From assembly GCF_036634175.1 (NCBI RefSeq), contig NZ_JAZIFX010000001.1:4712001-4776000 (forward strand): a stretch of DNA of 64,000 nucleotides, read 5' to 3'. The translations under genes were made by a program, and so were the position numbers. The notes beneath the pieces were generated by a model. That model was not told where the DNA came from. It searched no databases and worked only from the letters and a program-made list of their open reading frames with translations. Source of the stretch: Streptomyces sp. P9-A2 (lineage in GTDB: Bacteria; Actinomycetota; Actinomycetes; Streptomycetales; Streptomycetaceae). Below, in pieces: positions 55,242 to 63,181 of this stretch (positions are counted from its first letter, which is position 1; the number at the start of each line of letters is the position of its first letter).

Positions 55242-56629
55242 CGCGCACCCCCGGTCGTCCGGCTGCCGGAGGACGCCTTTCCCGTCGTACCGCCCGCCGC
55301 CCGTCGGGCCCGCAGGTAGCCGACGGGGCCGTACAGCATCCCCTTGCGCTGCAACCGGGAGAGGCGGCGCGGCCAGGGGTGGGTGGTGCGGGTGTCGTGG
55401 CCGCCGGGGGCGGCTGAGCCGCCCCCGGCGTGCCTGGCGTGCCCGGTGCCCTCGGTGCCCCCGGTCTCCCGTACGGCGGTGAGGCCGCGGGCGTGGGACA
55501 GGCCGCGGGGCAGCCGGGCGAGGAACGCGGGCAGCAGCGCGGGCCGGTTGACCAGGATCGCCGTGAGGTAGGCGGTGAGACCGGCGCCGTAGCCGAACGC
55601 CTGGGACTCCAGATCGGCCCAGGTCTCCCGGTGGTGGTGCCACACCAGCGCCCGGGGCGTGTAGTGGAGCCGGTGCCCCTGGGCGAGGACCCGGACGAAC
55701 CCGTACAGGTCGTCGCCGCCCCGGGCGGGTGTCCCGGCGCCGGTGGCCGGGTCGAAACCGCCGACCGCGCGCAGCACCTCGGTACGGAACGCCATGTTCG
55801 CCCCGGAGCCGAACCGGCCCGCGGTGAAGGGGAACAGCGGTTCGTCGCGGGGCGGGTTCCGAGGGTCGTACGTCGTCGGCGTGAACCCCTTCGCGAAGCC
55901 GCCGTGGCTCTCCAGCAGGACCTGGGCCGGGGTGCGCAGCCGGGCGGGCAGGATCAGGCCGGTGGCGCAGCCGATTTCCGGGTCGGTGGCGAAGGGCGCG
56001 GTCAGCCCGGTGAGCCAGCGGGCATCGGCGACGACGTCGTCGTCGGTGAACGCGATCACCTCGCCCAGGGCGTGGGCGAGCCCGGTGTTGTGCGCGGTCG
56101 CGAGCCCGGGGACCGGCTCGCACACGTACCGCACGCGCTCCCCGTACTTCCGGTGCACCAGGTCGCGTGTCTCGTCCGTCACGGGCGCGTTGTCGACGAC
56201 GACGATCTCGAAGTGCGGATGGTCCTGCGCGAGGAGCGAGTCGAGGGCGCGGGCGAGCTGTCCGGCCCGCTCCCGGGTGGCCACGACGACCGAGGTGAAG
56301 GGCGGCGGCACGGTGGTCTCCACGGTCGCCTCCGTCGTGCCGGGACCTCGCCCTTGCTCCTGAACCTGCTCCTGAACCTGCTCCTGCCGTGCGAGTGCCA
56401 CCAGGACCGTCATCGGATCGGCCCCCCCCGGGACCCTCCCCAGCAGCGTGCCCACCGGCAGGCCGTCTCTCCTGACCAGCAGGAACACCTCGCCGTGCGT
56501 CACCGGCGGGCTGCCCGGACCGGGTCTCAGGACGGTCTCCTCACCGTTCAGGTCCAGTTCGGCGACCTGAACCGCGCCGATGTCCAGGAACCGCCGTATC
56601 TCCTCCTGCGTACGCGCTGTGCGGGACAT
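55238..56629 (-). CDS. Family 2 glycosyltransferase
   Basis: This is 463 residues from ATG 56629, which has GGGGAGGT close upstream (a GTG/ATG six codons earlier is less likely). Residues 1-95 are a small extra domain (VQVAELDLNGEETVLRPG). The GT-A domain shows FTSVVVATRERAGQLARALD, FEIVVVDNAPV, and EVIAFTDDDVVADARWL with the metal-binding Asp-Asp-Asp, then GSGANMAFRTEVLRAVGGFD and GGDDLYGFVRVLAQG. The C-terminus has YGAGLTAYLTAILVNRPALL as a membrane-associated segment. It transfers a sugar from a nucleotide donor; acceptor unknown. A QEQVQEQVQEQ run comes from 12-base repeats near 56360-56392. Confidence 0.92.
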   Translation of the reverse strand: MSRTARTQEEIRRFLDIGAVQVAELDLNGEETVLRPGPGSPPVTHGEVFLLVRRDGLPVGTLLGRVPGGADPMTVLVALARQEQVQEQVQEQGRGPGTTEATVETTVPPPFTSVVVATRERAGQLARALDSLLAQDHPHFEIVVVDNAPVTDETRDLVHRKYGERVRYVCEPVPGLATAHNTGLAHALGEVIAFTDDDVVADARWLTGLTAPFATDPEIGCATGLILPARLRTPAQVLLESHGGFAKGFTPTTYDPRNPPRDEPLFPFTAGRFGSGANMAFRTEVLRAVGGFDPATGAGTPARGGDDLYGFVRVLAQGHRLHYTPRALVWHHHRETWADLESQAFGYGAGLTAYLTAILVNRPALLPAFLARLPRGLSHARGLTAVRETGGTEGTGHARHAGGGSAAPGGHDTRTTHPWPRRLSRLQRKGMLYGPVGYLRARRAAGGTTGKASSGSRTTGGAR

Positions 56630-56647
56630 GAGACCTCCCCTCCTCAC

Positions 56648-56703
56648 GAACCGTTGAACCGTTGAGTCGCTGAACTGCTGAACTGCTGAACTGCTGAACG
56701 GTT
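56648..56703. repeat. Seven 8-bp tandem repeats upstream of the GT2 gene
   Basis: The units read GAACCGTT twice, GAGTCGCT, GAACTGCT three times, and GAACGGTT. They lie in the gap between the GT2 start and the next minus-strand gene, immediately upstream of the GT2 ribosome site, and are prone to slippage. Confidence 0.85.
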
Positions 56704-56752
56704 GTCGCGAGCGGCCGTTGCCGTCCCCAGTGGTTCCCGCGGCCCGGACCCC

Positions 56753-57844
56753 TCACGGTCGGCGCAGCCGCGCCGTCCCCTTCAGGGTCCGCGACGCCAG
56801 CGAGGCGAGACGCGGCCGGGCGACGACGAAGCCGTGCGCGCGGCGGGCGGGCTCACGGCGCAGCAGCTGAAGCGCGGCGCCCAGACCCGGACGCGTCGCC
56901 TCCCCTTCGTAGACGGCGCGTTCGCCCGTCTTCAGGGAGTCCTTGTACTCGGCCGGGCCGCGGCCCATGTCGAGCAGGCCGATGCCCTCGCCGGCCGCAG
57001 CCTCGGCCATCCGCAGATGCAGCACGAGCCCCGGCGAGAACTTCGCGAACTCCGGGTCGTACGCCGGGAACCAGCAGGCCAGCACCGAGGCCGAGCGCAG
57101 GCCGAAGTGGGCGGCCACGGGACGGTCACCGGCGTACAGGACGGACAGTGTGCCCGTGCACTCCGGAGCCCGGGTCCCGGCCAGGTGGCCCACGAGCCGG
57201 GTGATCCACTCCTGCGCGAACCGGTCGCGGCGCCCGGTCCTGCGGTACTGCGCCGACTTCCACCCGATGAGCGCGCGGAGTGCGGCCGGGTCGCGTTCGT
57301 CGAACACGAACCGCACCGGTCCGGCCTGCCGGCCGAGCCGGCGCTCCTTGGCCAGGGTGGTCTTCAGGAACTTCGGCGACTGGGTGCGCAGTACGGACTC
57401 GTAGGTCTCGTACCCCTTCTCCACGTCGATGACGAAGGTGGCGTGCTCCTCGTCCGCGTGCGGGACGAACAGGGCCTGGTCCGCCTCCAGGTTGTCGAAG
57501 GCGAAGCTCGACACCGAACAAGCACGCAGCAGTTCACCGGTCTCCGGTGCCGGACCCGGCCTCAGGACGGCGCCCTGGCAGTCCGAGACGCCGAGCCCGA
57601 TCGCCCGGCCCTGCCCCAACGCGCCCCGCTCGTACGGCAGGAACCCGGCCGGCTCGGCGGACGCCCCCTCGTACAGCACCGCGACCCGGGCCTGCGGCCG
57701 CACCCTCGACACGGCGGTGGCGAACTCCGGTTCCATGAAAGGGCTGCGCGGTGCCTCCGTCGCGGCACGCAGCTCGCGCCACCGTTCCCGCTCCCCCTCG
57801 CCGAGCTCCTCGAGCCCCAGCACACGCGTGCGTCCACTGCTCAC
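56753..57844 (-). CDS. GNAT/FemAB-like acyltransferase (BioF2/CelD type)
   Basis: This is 363 residues, GTG start. The tandem GNAT-like fold of the 'acetyltransferase involved in cellulose biosynthesis' (CelD/BcsL) group is recognised by SPFMEPEFATAVSRVRPQAR, the long FLKTTLAKERRLGRQAGPVR helix, and the second-half motif GDRPVAAHFGLRSASVLACW followed by FSPGLVLHLRMAEAAAGEG and LLDMGRGPAEYKDSLKTG. Such enzymes transfer acyl or aminoacyl groups to sugars or lipids of the cell envelope. It is the first gene of the minus-strand half of the glycan locus, about 120 bases upstream of GT2. Confidence 0.85.
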   Translation of the reverse strand: MSSGRTRVLGLEELGEGERERWRELRAATEAPRSPFMEPEFATAVSRVRPQARVAVLYEGASAEPAGFLPYERGALGQGRAIGLGVSDCQGAVLRPGPAPETGELLRACSVSSFAFDNLEADQALFVPHADEEHATFVIDVEKGYETYESVLRTQSPKFLKTTLAKERRLGRQAGPVRFVFDERDPAALRALIGWKSAQYRRTGRRDRFAQEWITRLVGHLAGTRAPECTGTLSVLYAGDRPVAAHFGLRSASVLACWFPAYDPEFAKFSPGLVLHLRMAEAAAGEGIGLLDMGRGPAEYKDSLKTGERAVYEGEATRPGLGAALQLLRREPARRAHGFVVARPRLASLASRTLKGTARLRRP

Positions 57845-58124
57845 CTGACCCCCCGATCAAGTCCCCCCTGGACACTTGGAAGGTACCGCCCAAGACCACG
57901 AGGGCGGTAGGTAGCGGAGCATGTTGTTGCCAAATGGTGCAGAAGCCGCGGATGGACCCCGGGGCACTCACGCCTCGGGTACCCGTGCCTCGGGCGGAGC
58001 GGGCCGGCTGGGCGGAGCGGGCCGGGCGGGAGCGGGTCAGACGGAGTGGGCCGGGCCGGGGAGCCGGGCCGGGTGGGCTCGGGCGTGGTGAGTCGGGCGG
58101 GCCCGGTATCCGTATTCTCTGATC
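57845..58124. other. Divergent intergenic region
   Basis: The 280-base gap between the acyltransferase and the HAD gene has an AT-richer part near 57860-57950, which should hold the promoters. The half near the HAD gene is GGGCCGGxCGGAGCGGG-like low-complexity sequence. No gene is supported. Confidence 0.45.
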
Positions 58125-58994
58125 ATGGCCGCACCCACCGATTGCTCGCTCATCGCCACCGACCTGGACGGGACGCTGCTGCGCGGCGACGACACCCTCT
58201 CCGACCGCTCCCTCGCCGCACTGGCGCTGGCGGCGCGGGCCGGTGCCCGGCACCTCGTGGTGACGGGGCGCCCGGCGCCCAGGGTGCGGCCGCTCCTGGA
58301 CGGCCTGGGGGCCACCGGGCTCGCGGTGTGCGGACAGGGCGCGCAGGTGTACGAAGCCGGTACGGACCGGCTGCTGTGGTCGGTCACCCTGGACCGGGAA
58401 CTGGCGGAGACCGCGCTGGGGAAGATCGAGGCCGAGGTCGGGGAGCTGTACGCCGCGGTCGACCAGGACGGGGTGGACGGACTCACCCTGATCGAACCGG
58501 GCTATCTGATGCCGCACCCGACGCTGCCCGCCGTACGGGTCGAACGGCGGGACGAGCTGTGGGTCCGGCCGATCAGCAAGGTGCTGCTGCGCCATCCCCA
58601 CCTGACCGACGACGAGTTGGCGGCGACGGCCCGTTCGGTGGTCGGCTCGCTGGCCACGGTCACCATGTCGGGTCCGGGCACCGTGGAACTCCAGCCGTAC
58701 GGTGTGACCAAGGCGACCGGTCTCGCGCTGGCCGCCGAGCACCTGGGGCTGGAAGCAGGGCGGACCGTCGCCTTCGGCGACATGCCCAACGACATCCCGA
58801 TGTTCGACTGGGCGGCCCACGGGGTCGCCATGGCCAACGCGCACCCCGAGCTCAAGGCGGTGGCCGACGAGGTCACCACGTCGAACGAGGACGACGGCGT
58901 GGCCATCGTCCTCGAGCGGTTGTTCGGCGGAACGGGGCGGCACGTGCCCCCGCACGTGCTGCCCCGCCCCAGGTCCGGGAGAGTGTCCCGGTAG
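58125..58994 (+). CDS. HAD-superfamily Cof-type phosphatase
   Basis: This is 289 residues. Motif I is IATDLDGTLLRGDD (nucleophile Asp), motif II VVTGRPAPR (Thr), motif III Lys in ISKVLLRHPH or GVTKATGLAL, and motif IV GDMPNDIPMFDWA (metal Asp). The cap between motifs II and III is of the C2B type, as in Cof/YbiV sugar-phosphate or pyridoxal-phosphate phosphatases. The substrate is not predictable. The last 40 bases of the gene include a near-perfect 15-bp inverted repeat (58934-58967) that may end transcription. It is a single gene. Confidence 0.9.
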   Translation: MAAPTDCSLIATDLDGTLLRGDDTLSDRSLAALALAARAGARHLVVTGRPAPRVRPLLDGLGATGLAVCGQGAQVYEAGTDRLLWSVTLDRELAETALGKIEAEVGELYAAVDQDGVDGLTLIEPGYLMPHPTLPAVRVERRDELWVRPISKVLLRHPHLTDDELAATARSVVGSLATVTMSGPGTVELQPYGVTKATGLALAAEHLGLEAGRTVAFGDMPNDIPMFDWAAHGVAMANAHPELKAVADEVTTSNEDDGVAIVLERLFGGTGRHVPPHVLPRPRSGRVSR

Positions 58995-59075
58995 GCCTCG
59001 GTGCCGCGGGTGTGGCCGGTGCCGCCGGTGCCGCCGGTGTTCCGGTGCTCAGGCGTCCCGATGGGTCCGGGTGCC

Positions 59076-59579
59076 TCAGTAGGCGCCGAAGACGTTGTCG
59101 ATGGAGCCGTAGCGGTCCGCCGCGTAGTTGCAGGCCGCCGTGATGTTCGCGACCGGGTCGAACGGGTCGAAGACCGTACCGGGCACGTGGTAGGCCTGGA
59201 AGGTCGGGTCGATGACCTGGAGCAGGCCCTTCGACGGAGTGCCGGCCGCGGCGTTGGAGTCCCACAGGTTGATGGCCTGCGGGTTGCCGGACGACTCGCG
59301 CAGGATGTTGCGGTGGATGGAGTCGTAGCTGCCGGGGATGCCGTGCTGCGCCATGACGGACAGCGACTCGTGGATCCAGCCGTCGAGGTTGTCCGGGTAC
59401 GCGGTCACGGAGCCGGCGTCGGACGTCGCGGCAGCGGCGGAGGCGGGGACGGCGGGGACGGCGGCGGAGGCGGGGGTGGCGCCGAACAGCGGGAGGGCGA
59501 CCGCCACGACGCCGGCGACGGCGAAGGAGCGGACGAGGCGGGAGCGGCCGAAGCGGCGGGGCGGACCGGATGCGGTCAT
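59076..59579 (-). CDS. Secreted transglycosylase (SLT domain) under c-di-AMP riboswitch
   Basis: This is 167 residues. The signal peptide is RRFGRSRLVRSFAVAGVVAV and ends at TPASAAVPA. After an Ala/Ser linker the SLT domain (about 65-167) shows IHRNILRESSGNPQAINLWD with the catalytic Glu in RESSGNP, GTPSKGLLQVIDPTFQAY and NITAACNYAADRYGSIDNV. These are the goose-lysozyme-like transglycosylases that cut glycan strands in peptidoglycan (as in the Rpf/SwlA group). Genes of this class in Streptomyces are controlled by c-di-AMP riboswitches, and a good match lies directly upstream (59594-59742). Confidence 0.92.
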   Translation of the reverse strand: MTASGPPRRFGRSRLVRSFAVAGVVAVALPLFGATPASAAVPAVPASAAAATSDAGSVTAYPDNLDGWIHESLSVMAQHGIPGSYDSIHRNILRESSGNPQAINLWDSNAAAGTPSKGLLQVIDPTFQAYHVPGTVFDPFDPVANITAACNYAADRYGSIDNVFGAY

Positions 59580-59593
59580 GTCTGTGTTCCTCT

Positions 59594-59742
59594 CCTACGC
59601 CTGCGAGGTGAGCTGTCGGGTTCGGGCGGGAGAGTGCCCGGCCGTGCCCCTGCGGGCATGGCTTCACCCCGAGCCGTTCCGGGTGCGAACCGGTCCGGCG
59701 GCTTACCTGGGTCCCCCGCTCCTGCCGTGCGTGAGTTCATCG
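59594..59742 (-). promoter_or_regulatory. c-di-AMP riboswitch (ydaO/yuaA type)
   Basis: Read on the minus strand, the leader has the conserved blocks of the ydaO aptamer in order: GCGGGGGACCC (59712-59722 in plus coordinates), CGGGGTGAAGCC, CCCGAACCCGACAGCT and CACCTCGCAGGCGTA, ending 15 bases before the start codon. The B. subtilis ydaO aptamer has the same blocks (GCGGGGGACCC, GGGGTGAAUCC, CCGAAUCCGUCAGCUAACCUCG, AAGCG). P1 can form from ACGC near 59733 with GCGT near 59598. Binding of c-di-AMP normally lowers expression of such cell-wall hydrolase genes. Confidence 0.9.
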
Positions 59743-60367
59743 ATGGGTGGCGCGGGCGGTGGCAGGATTCGGCGTTCGCCCGACAGGCCGGGAACGTATG
59801 CGAGTGCACTTGTCGGAAACAAGTGCAACCGTCACAGAACACGCTGCTTGATCTTGTATCGGGCTGTTTGCGACGCTTGGATCTTTGTGGATGCAAAGGG
59901 TCAACTCGCTCCCGGCGCAAGGGGAATCGCCGACGGGCGTGAGGGGGTGGGTGTGCCGGGGTGCGCGTGACTCACTTCACTGGCCGTACGGCGTGTTCAC
60001 ATTTGCCACCAGGAGGGATTTACTTGGTAATTACGGCAAATCGGGCCTCTGGGTGGGCAGGATGATTCGCGTGCCGGATCGTGTGCCGGATCGCGGTTCG
60101 GGGTGCGTCCCGAGGGTGGGTCGTCGCGCCCGAAAGGCGAGGAATATCCTTTGTTACCAACTGATCAGAAACGATCTGGTTGTGATCCGATATCGGAGGG
60201 TGCCGTGAGACGCCGTGCACGCCTGCGCAGGTGAGTCTGGGGAATGTGGGTGCTGGCGGTGATCGAAACATGACCGGATACGCTGACGCGAGTGATGTCA
60301 GCGACCTATCGACAGACTGTGCACGACGTCTAAGCGCCAGTGGACACCAGCAGACAGGAGACCCCTC
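59743..60367. other. Gene-free region between riboswitch and polyprenyl synthase gene
   Basis: No protein gene is supported except a possible nine-codon leader (60205-60234). Several AT-rich patches (59810-59885, 60000-60040, 60140-60200) are unusual for this genome and should include the promoters of both flanking genes. I could not assign a promoter with confidence. Confidence 0.5.
60205..60234 (+). CDS. Possible Arg-rich leader peptide
   Basis: GTG 60205 follows CGGAGGGTGCC and opens a reading frame of nine residues, MRRRARLRR, ending at TGA 60232-60234. It lies 134 bases upstream of the polyprenyl synthase gene. A good ribosome site and six Arg codons out of nine are the only evidence; a role in attenuation is speculative. 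Confidence 0.3.
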   Translation: MRRRARLRR

Positions 60368-61378
60368 GTGACCGTCGTCGGGCCGTTCGGGCTGAGCGTG
60401 CGGGACCAGGCTCTGGAAGCCGATGTCCAGGCCGGGATGACGGCTGTCGAGGAGGGGCTGCTCGAGGCCACCAAGAGTGAGGTGCCCTTCATCACGGAGG
60501 CCGCCCAGCACCTGGTGCGGGCCGGCGGCAAGCGGTTCCGGCCGCTGCTCGTGATGCTCTGCGCCCAGTTCGGCGACCCCTACGCGCCCGGCGTCGTACC
60601 GTCCGCCGTCGTCGTCGAGTTGACCCACCTGGCCACCCTGTACCACGACGACGTGATGGACGCCGCCGAGGTACGGCGTGGGGTGCCCAGCGCCAACGCA
60701 CGCTGGGGCAACTCCGTCGCCGTCCTCACCGGTGACTTCCTCTTCGCCCGTGCCTCGCACATCCTGGCCGACCTCGGACCGGAGGCCGTACGGGTGCAGG
60801 CCGAGGCGTTCGAGCGACTGGTCACCGGTCAGATCCTGGAGACCGCGGGGCCGCAGGACGGCCGGGACCCGGTCGACCACTACCTGGACGTCCTCAGCGG
60901 AAAGACCGGCTCGCTGGTCGCCGTCTCCTGCCGGTTCGGCGCCATGATGGCCGGGGCCGACGACACCGTCGTGGACGTGCTGACCCAGTACGGCGAGCGC
61001 CTCGGGGTCGCCTTCCAGTTCGCCGACGACGTACTGGACATCGCCTCCGACTCCCACGAGTCCGGCAAGACCCCGGGCACCGACCTGCGTGAGGGCATCC
61101 CGACCCTGCCCGTGCTGCGGCTGCGCGAGCGGACGGCCCGGCTGGGACTGGCCGAGGACATCGCCCTGTGCGAGTTGCTGGACTCCGACCTCACCGACGA
61201 CGACCGGCACGCCGAGGCGCTGCGGCTGCTGCGCGCCCACCCCGCGCTAAAGCAGGCCCGCCGGGACACCGTGCGCTATGCGGAAGAGGCGCGCTCGGCG
61301 CTGGCTCCGTTGCCGGAGTGCGAGTCGAAGACGGCCCTGGTCGAGCTGTGCGACGCGGTGGTGCACCGGGCCGGCTGA
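60368..61378 (+). CDS. Polyprenyl diphosphate synthase (long chain, menaquinone side chain)
   Basis: This is 336 residues; GTG start with CAGGAGACC as ribosome site. It is a trans-isoprenyl diphosphate synthase. The first Asp-rich motif is LYHDDVMDAAEVRRG, the second FQFADDVLDIASDSHESGKT, and the substrate-binding Gly-Gly-Lys-Arg-x-Arg is in AGGKRFRPLLVM. Small residues before the first motif (ATLYHD, with no bulky aromatics at the chain-stop positions) suggest a long product such as hepta- to nonaprenyl diphosphate. That would supply menaquinone side chains for the complex I pathway in this window. It is a single gene followed by a palindromic element. Confidence 0.92.
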   Translation: MTVVGPFGLSVRDQALEADVQAGMTAVEEGLLEATKSEVPFITEAAQHLVRAGGKRFRPLLVMLCAQFGDPYAPGVVPSAVVVELTHLATLYHDDVMDAAEVRRGVPSANARWGNSVAVLTGDFLFARASHILADLGPEAVRVQAEAFERLVTGQILETAGPQDGRDPVDHYLDVLSGKTGSLVAVSCRFGAMMAGADDTVVDVLTQYGERLGVAFQFADDVLDIASDSHESGKTPGTDLREGIPTLPVLRLRERTARLGLAEDIALCELLDSDLTDDDRHAEALRLLRAHPALKQARRDTVRYAEEARSALAPLPECESKTALVELCDAVVHRAG

Positions 61379-61456
61379 CCCGCCTGCCGTCCCTGTCCGC
61401 CGCTTCGGTCCCCCGCACCCGGCCGTCACCGGCCCGCACAGGTCGTCGTCGGCCCT

Positions 61457-61620
61457 GACGACCTCACCCGCGATGGGGAGCGGGCTCCCGGCGTCATGCG
61501 GCTTCGCCTCCGGCGTTGTCGTCGGTCGCGATGGCTCCGCCATCACTCCCTCCTCCGCCTTGGAGGCGAAGCCGCATGACGCCGCTCGCTGATCCACTCC
61601 CCATCGCGGGTGAGGTCGTT
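61457..61620. mobile_element. 164-bp palindromic MITE-like element
   Basis: The ends GACGACCTCACCCGCGATGG and their complement (61457-61480 with 61597-61620) form about 23 bp of inverted terminal repeat. Inner arms GGCGTCATGCGGCTTCGCCT (61490-61511) and 61562-61583 form another 22 bp. A small hairpin (GATGGCTCCGCCATC) sits at the centre. No coding capacity is visible. The structure is that of a miniature inverted-repeat element or a very large terminator hairpin. Confidence 0.65.
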
Positions 61621-61855
61621 ACCGCGGCCCCCCGACCCCTACTGGTCGGGAGGCGGAACATCGGCCCGTGTCATACCGCAGCAGTACACGGAGTTGAGCC
61701 CGGGGTCTGACGCATCCGCCCGCCTGGTTTGGTCAGATGGAACACGACGGACATCACCACTCCTCACCGATTCGGGTGAGAATGGCGGCTCAGGGTGTGA
61801 CTGGTGCGAGCGACACGAGACGCAGGCCGCCGCCGACCACGGAGGTAGGGCACAC

Positions 61856-63133
61856 ATGGCACCGTACGAATCCGACGACACGACGACCGCTCGTGAGGCC
61901 GGCGAGCCGGGCGCACGCCGGAGCAGGGCCGCGCGGTACATCGTCCCGGTCACGGTGATGGGAGTGGCGGCCGCGACCATCGGGCTCGTCCCCGCGCTCG
62001 CCGACTCCGGCGACCCGGACCTGCCGAAGATCACCGCAGCGCAGCTGATCGAGAAGATCGCCCAGTCGGATGCCGAGCAGCTCTCCGGCACCGTGAAGAT
62101 CACCACTGACCTCGGGCTGCCGGACCTCGGCGGCCTGGAGAGCAGCCTGGCCTCCGACGCCATGGGCCAGGGTGGGGAGGGCGGTTCCTCCGCCGACCCG
62201 ACGGCCAAGCTCACCGAGCTGGCCTCCGGCACGCACACCCTGCGCATCGCGGCGGACGGCCCCGACCGGCAGAAGCTGTCACTGCTCGGGAACGCCTCCG
62301 AGTACAGCCTGATCCACAACGGCAAGGACGTCTGGGGCTACGACAGCGAGTCCAACGAGGTCTTCCACAGCACCACCGAGGAGTCCGCCGGGGACAAGGA
62401 CCGGGAGCACCAGCCCCCGGTCACGCCCAGGGGCTTCGCCGAGGAGGCGCTGAAGTCGGTCGACGACACCACGTCCGTCACCGTCGACGGCACCGCGCAG
62501 GTGGCCGGCCGGGACGCGTACAAGCTGGTCGTCAAGCCCAGGCAGTCCGGCTCCACGGTCGGTGCCATCAGCATCGCGGTGGACCACAGGACCGGTACGC
62601 CGCTGAAGTTCACGCTGACCCCGGCGAGTGGCGGTGCCGCCGTCGTGGACGTCGGCTTCACCAAGGTCGACTTCGACCGGCCGGCCGCGTCGACCTTCGA
62701 CTTCACCCCGCCCAAGGGCGCCAAGGTGACCGAGGAGGGCGAACTGGACGGCGGTGCGAAGGGCAGCGGTGCGAAGGGCAGCGGTGCGAAGGACAGCAGT
62801 GAGAAGGGCGGGGAGCACGGGAAGCCGGAGCGCGCCCCGAAGTCCGAGGAGGACCTGGCAAAGGGCCTCGACGGGCTGAAGGTGCTCGGTGAGGGCTGGA
62901 ACTCCGTCGCCACCTTCGACACCGGCGGCGAGGGCGGTCTGCCGGCCGGCTCCGGAGGCGGTGACCTCGACGGCTTCCTCGGCTCGCTCGGCGACCAGGT
63001 GAAGGGCGAGTTCGGCACGGGCACCGTGTTCAGCACCCGCCTGGTCAACGCCCTGTTCACCGAGGACGGCAAGGTCTACGTGGGCGCCGTCACCAAGGAC
63101 GCGCTGGTGAAGGCGGCCAACGAAGGGAAGTGA
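61856..63133 (+). CDS. Secreted LolA-like lipoprotein-carrier-fold protein
   Basis: This is 425 residues from ATG 61856 (GGAGGTAGGGCACAC upstream); longer in-frame starts lack a ribosome site. A Tat-free signal or anchor segment is at about residues 26-50 (YIVPVTVMGVAAATIGLVPALA). The LolA/LppX-like beta fold follows: LIEKIAQSDAEQLSGTVKIT, HTLRIAADGPDRQKLSLLG, YSLIHNGKDVWGYDSESNEV, GRDAYKLVVKP and AISIAVDHRTGTPLKFTL. Residues about 295-330 are a Gly/Ser/Lys linker with GAKGS repeated. In Gram-positives this fold binds lipids or acts with ABC transporters; an ABC ATPase gene follows 48 bases later, so they may work together. Function is unknown. Confidence 0.82.
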   Translation: MAPYESDDTTTAREAGEPGARRSRAARYIVPVTVMGVAAATIGLVPALADSGDPDLPKITAAQLIEKIAQSDAEQLSGTVKITTDLGLPDLGGLESSLASDAMGQGGEGGSSADPTAKLTELASGTHTLRIAADGPDRQKLSLLGNASEYSLIHNGKDVWGYDSESNEVFHSTTEESAGDKDREHQPPVTPRGFAEEALKSVDDTTSVTVDGTAQVAGRDAYKLVVKPRQSGSTVGAISIAVDHRTGTPLKFTLTPASGGAAVVDVGFTKVDFDRPAASTFDFTPPKGAKVTEEGELDGGAKGSGAKGSGAKDSSEKGGEHGKPERAPKSEEDLAKGLDGLKVLGEGWNSVATFDTGGEGGLPAGSGGGDLDGFLGSLGDQVKGEFGTGTVFSTRLVNALFTEDGKVYVGAVTKDALVKAANEGK

Positions 63134-63181
63134 CCCGGGCGACGGTGCCAGGGGGACAGCACGGCAGAGAACGAGGGAGCC

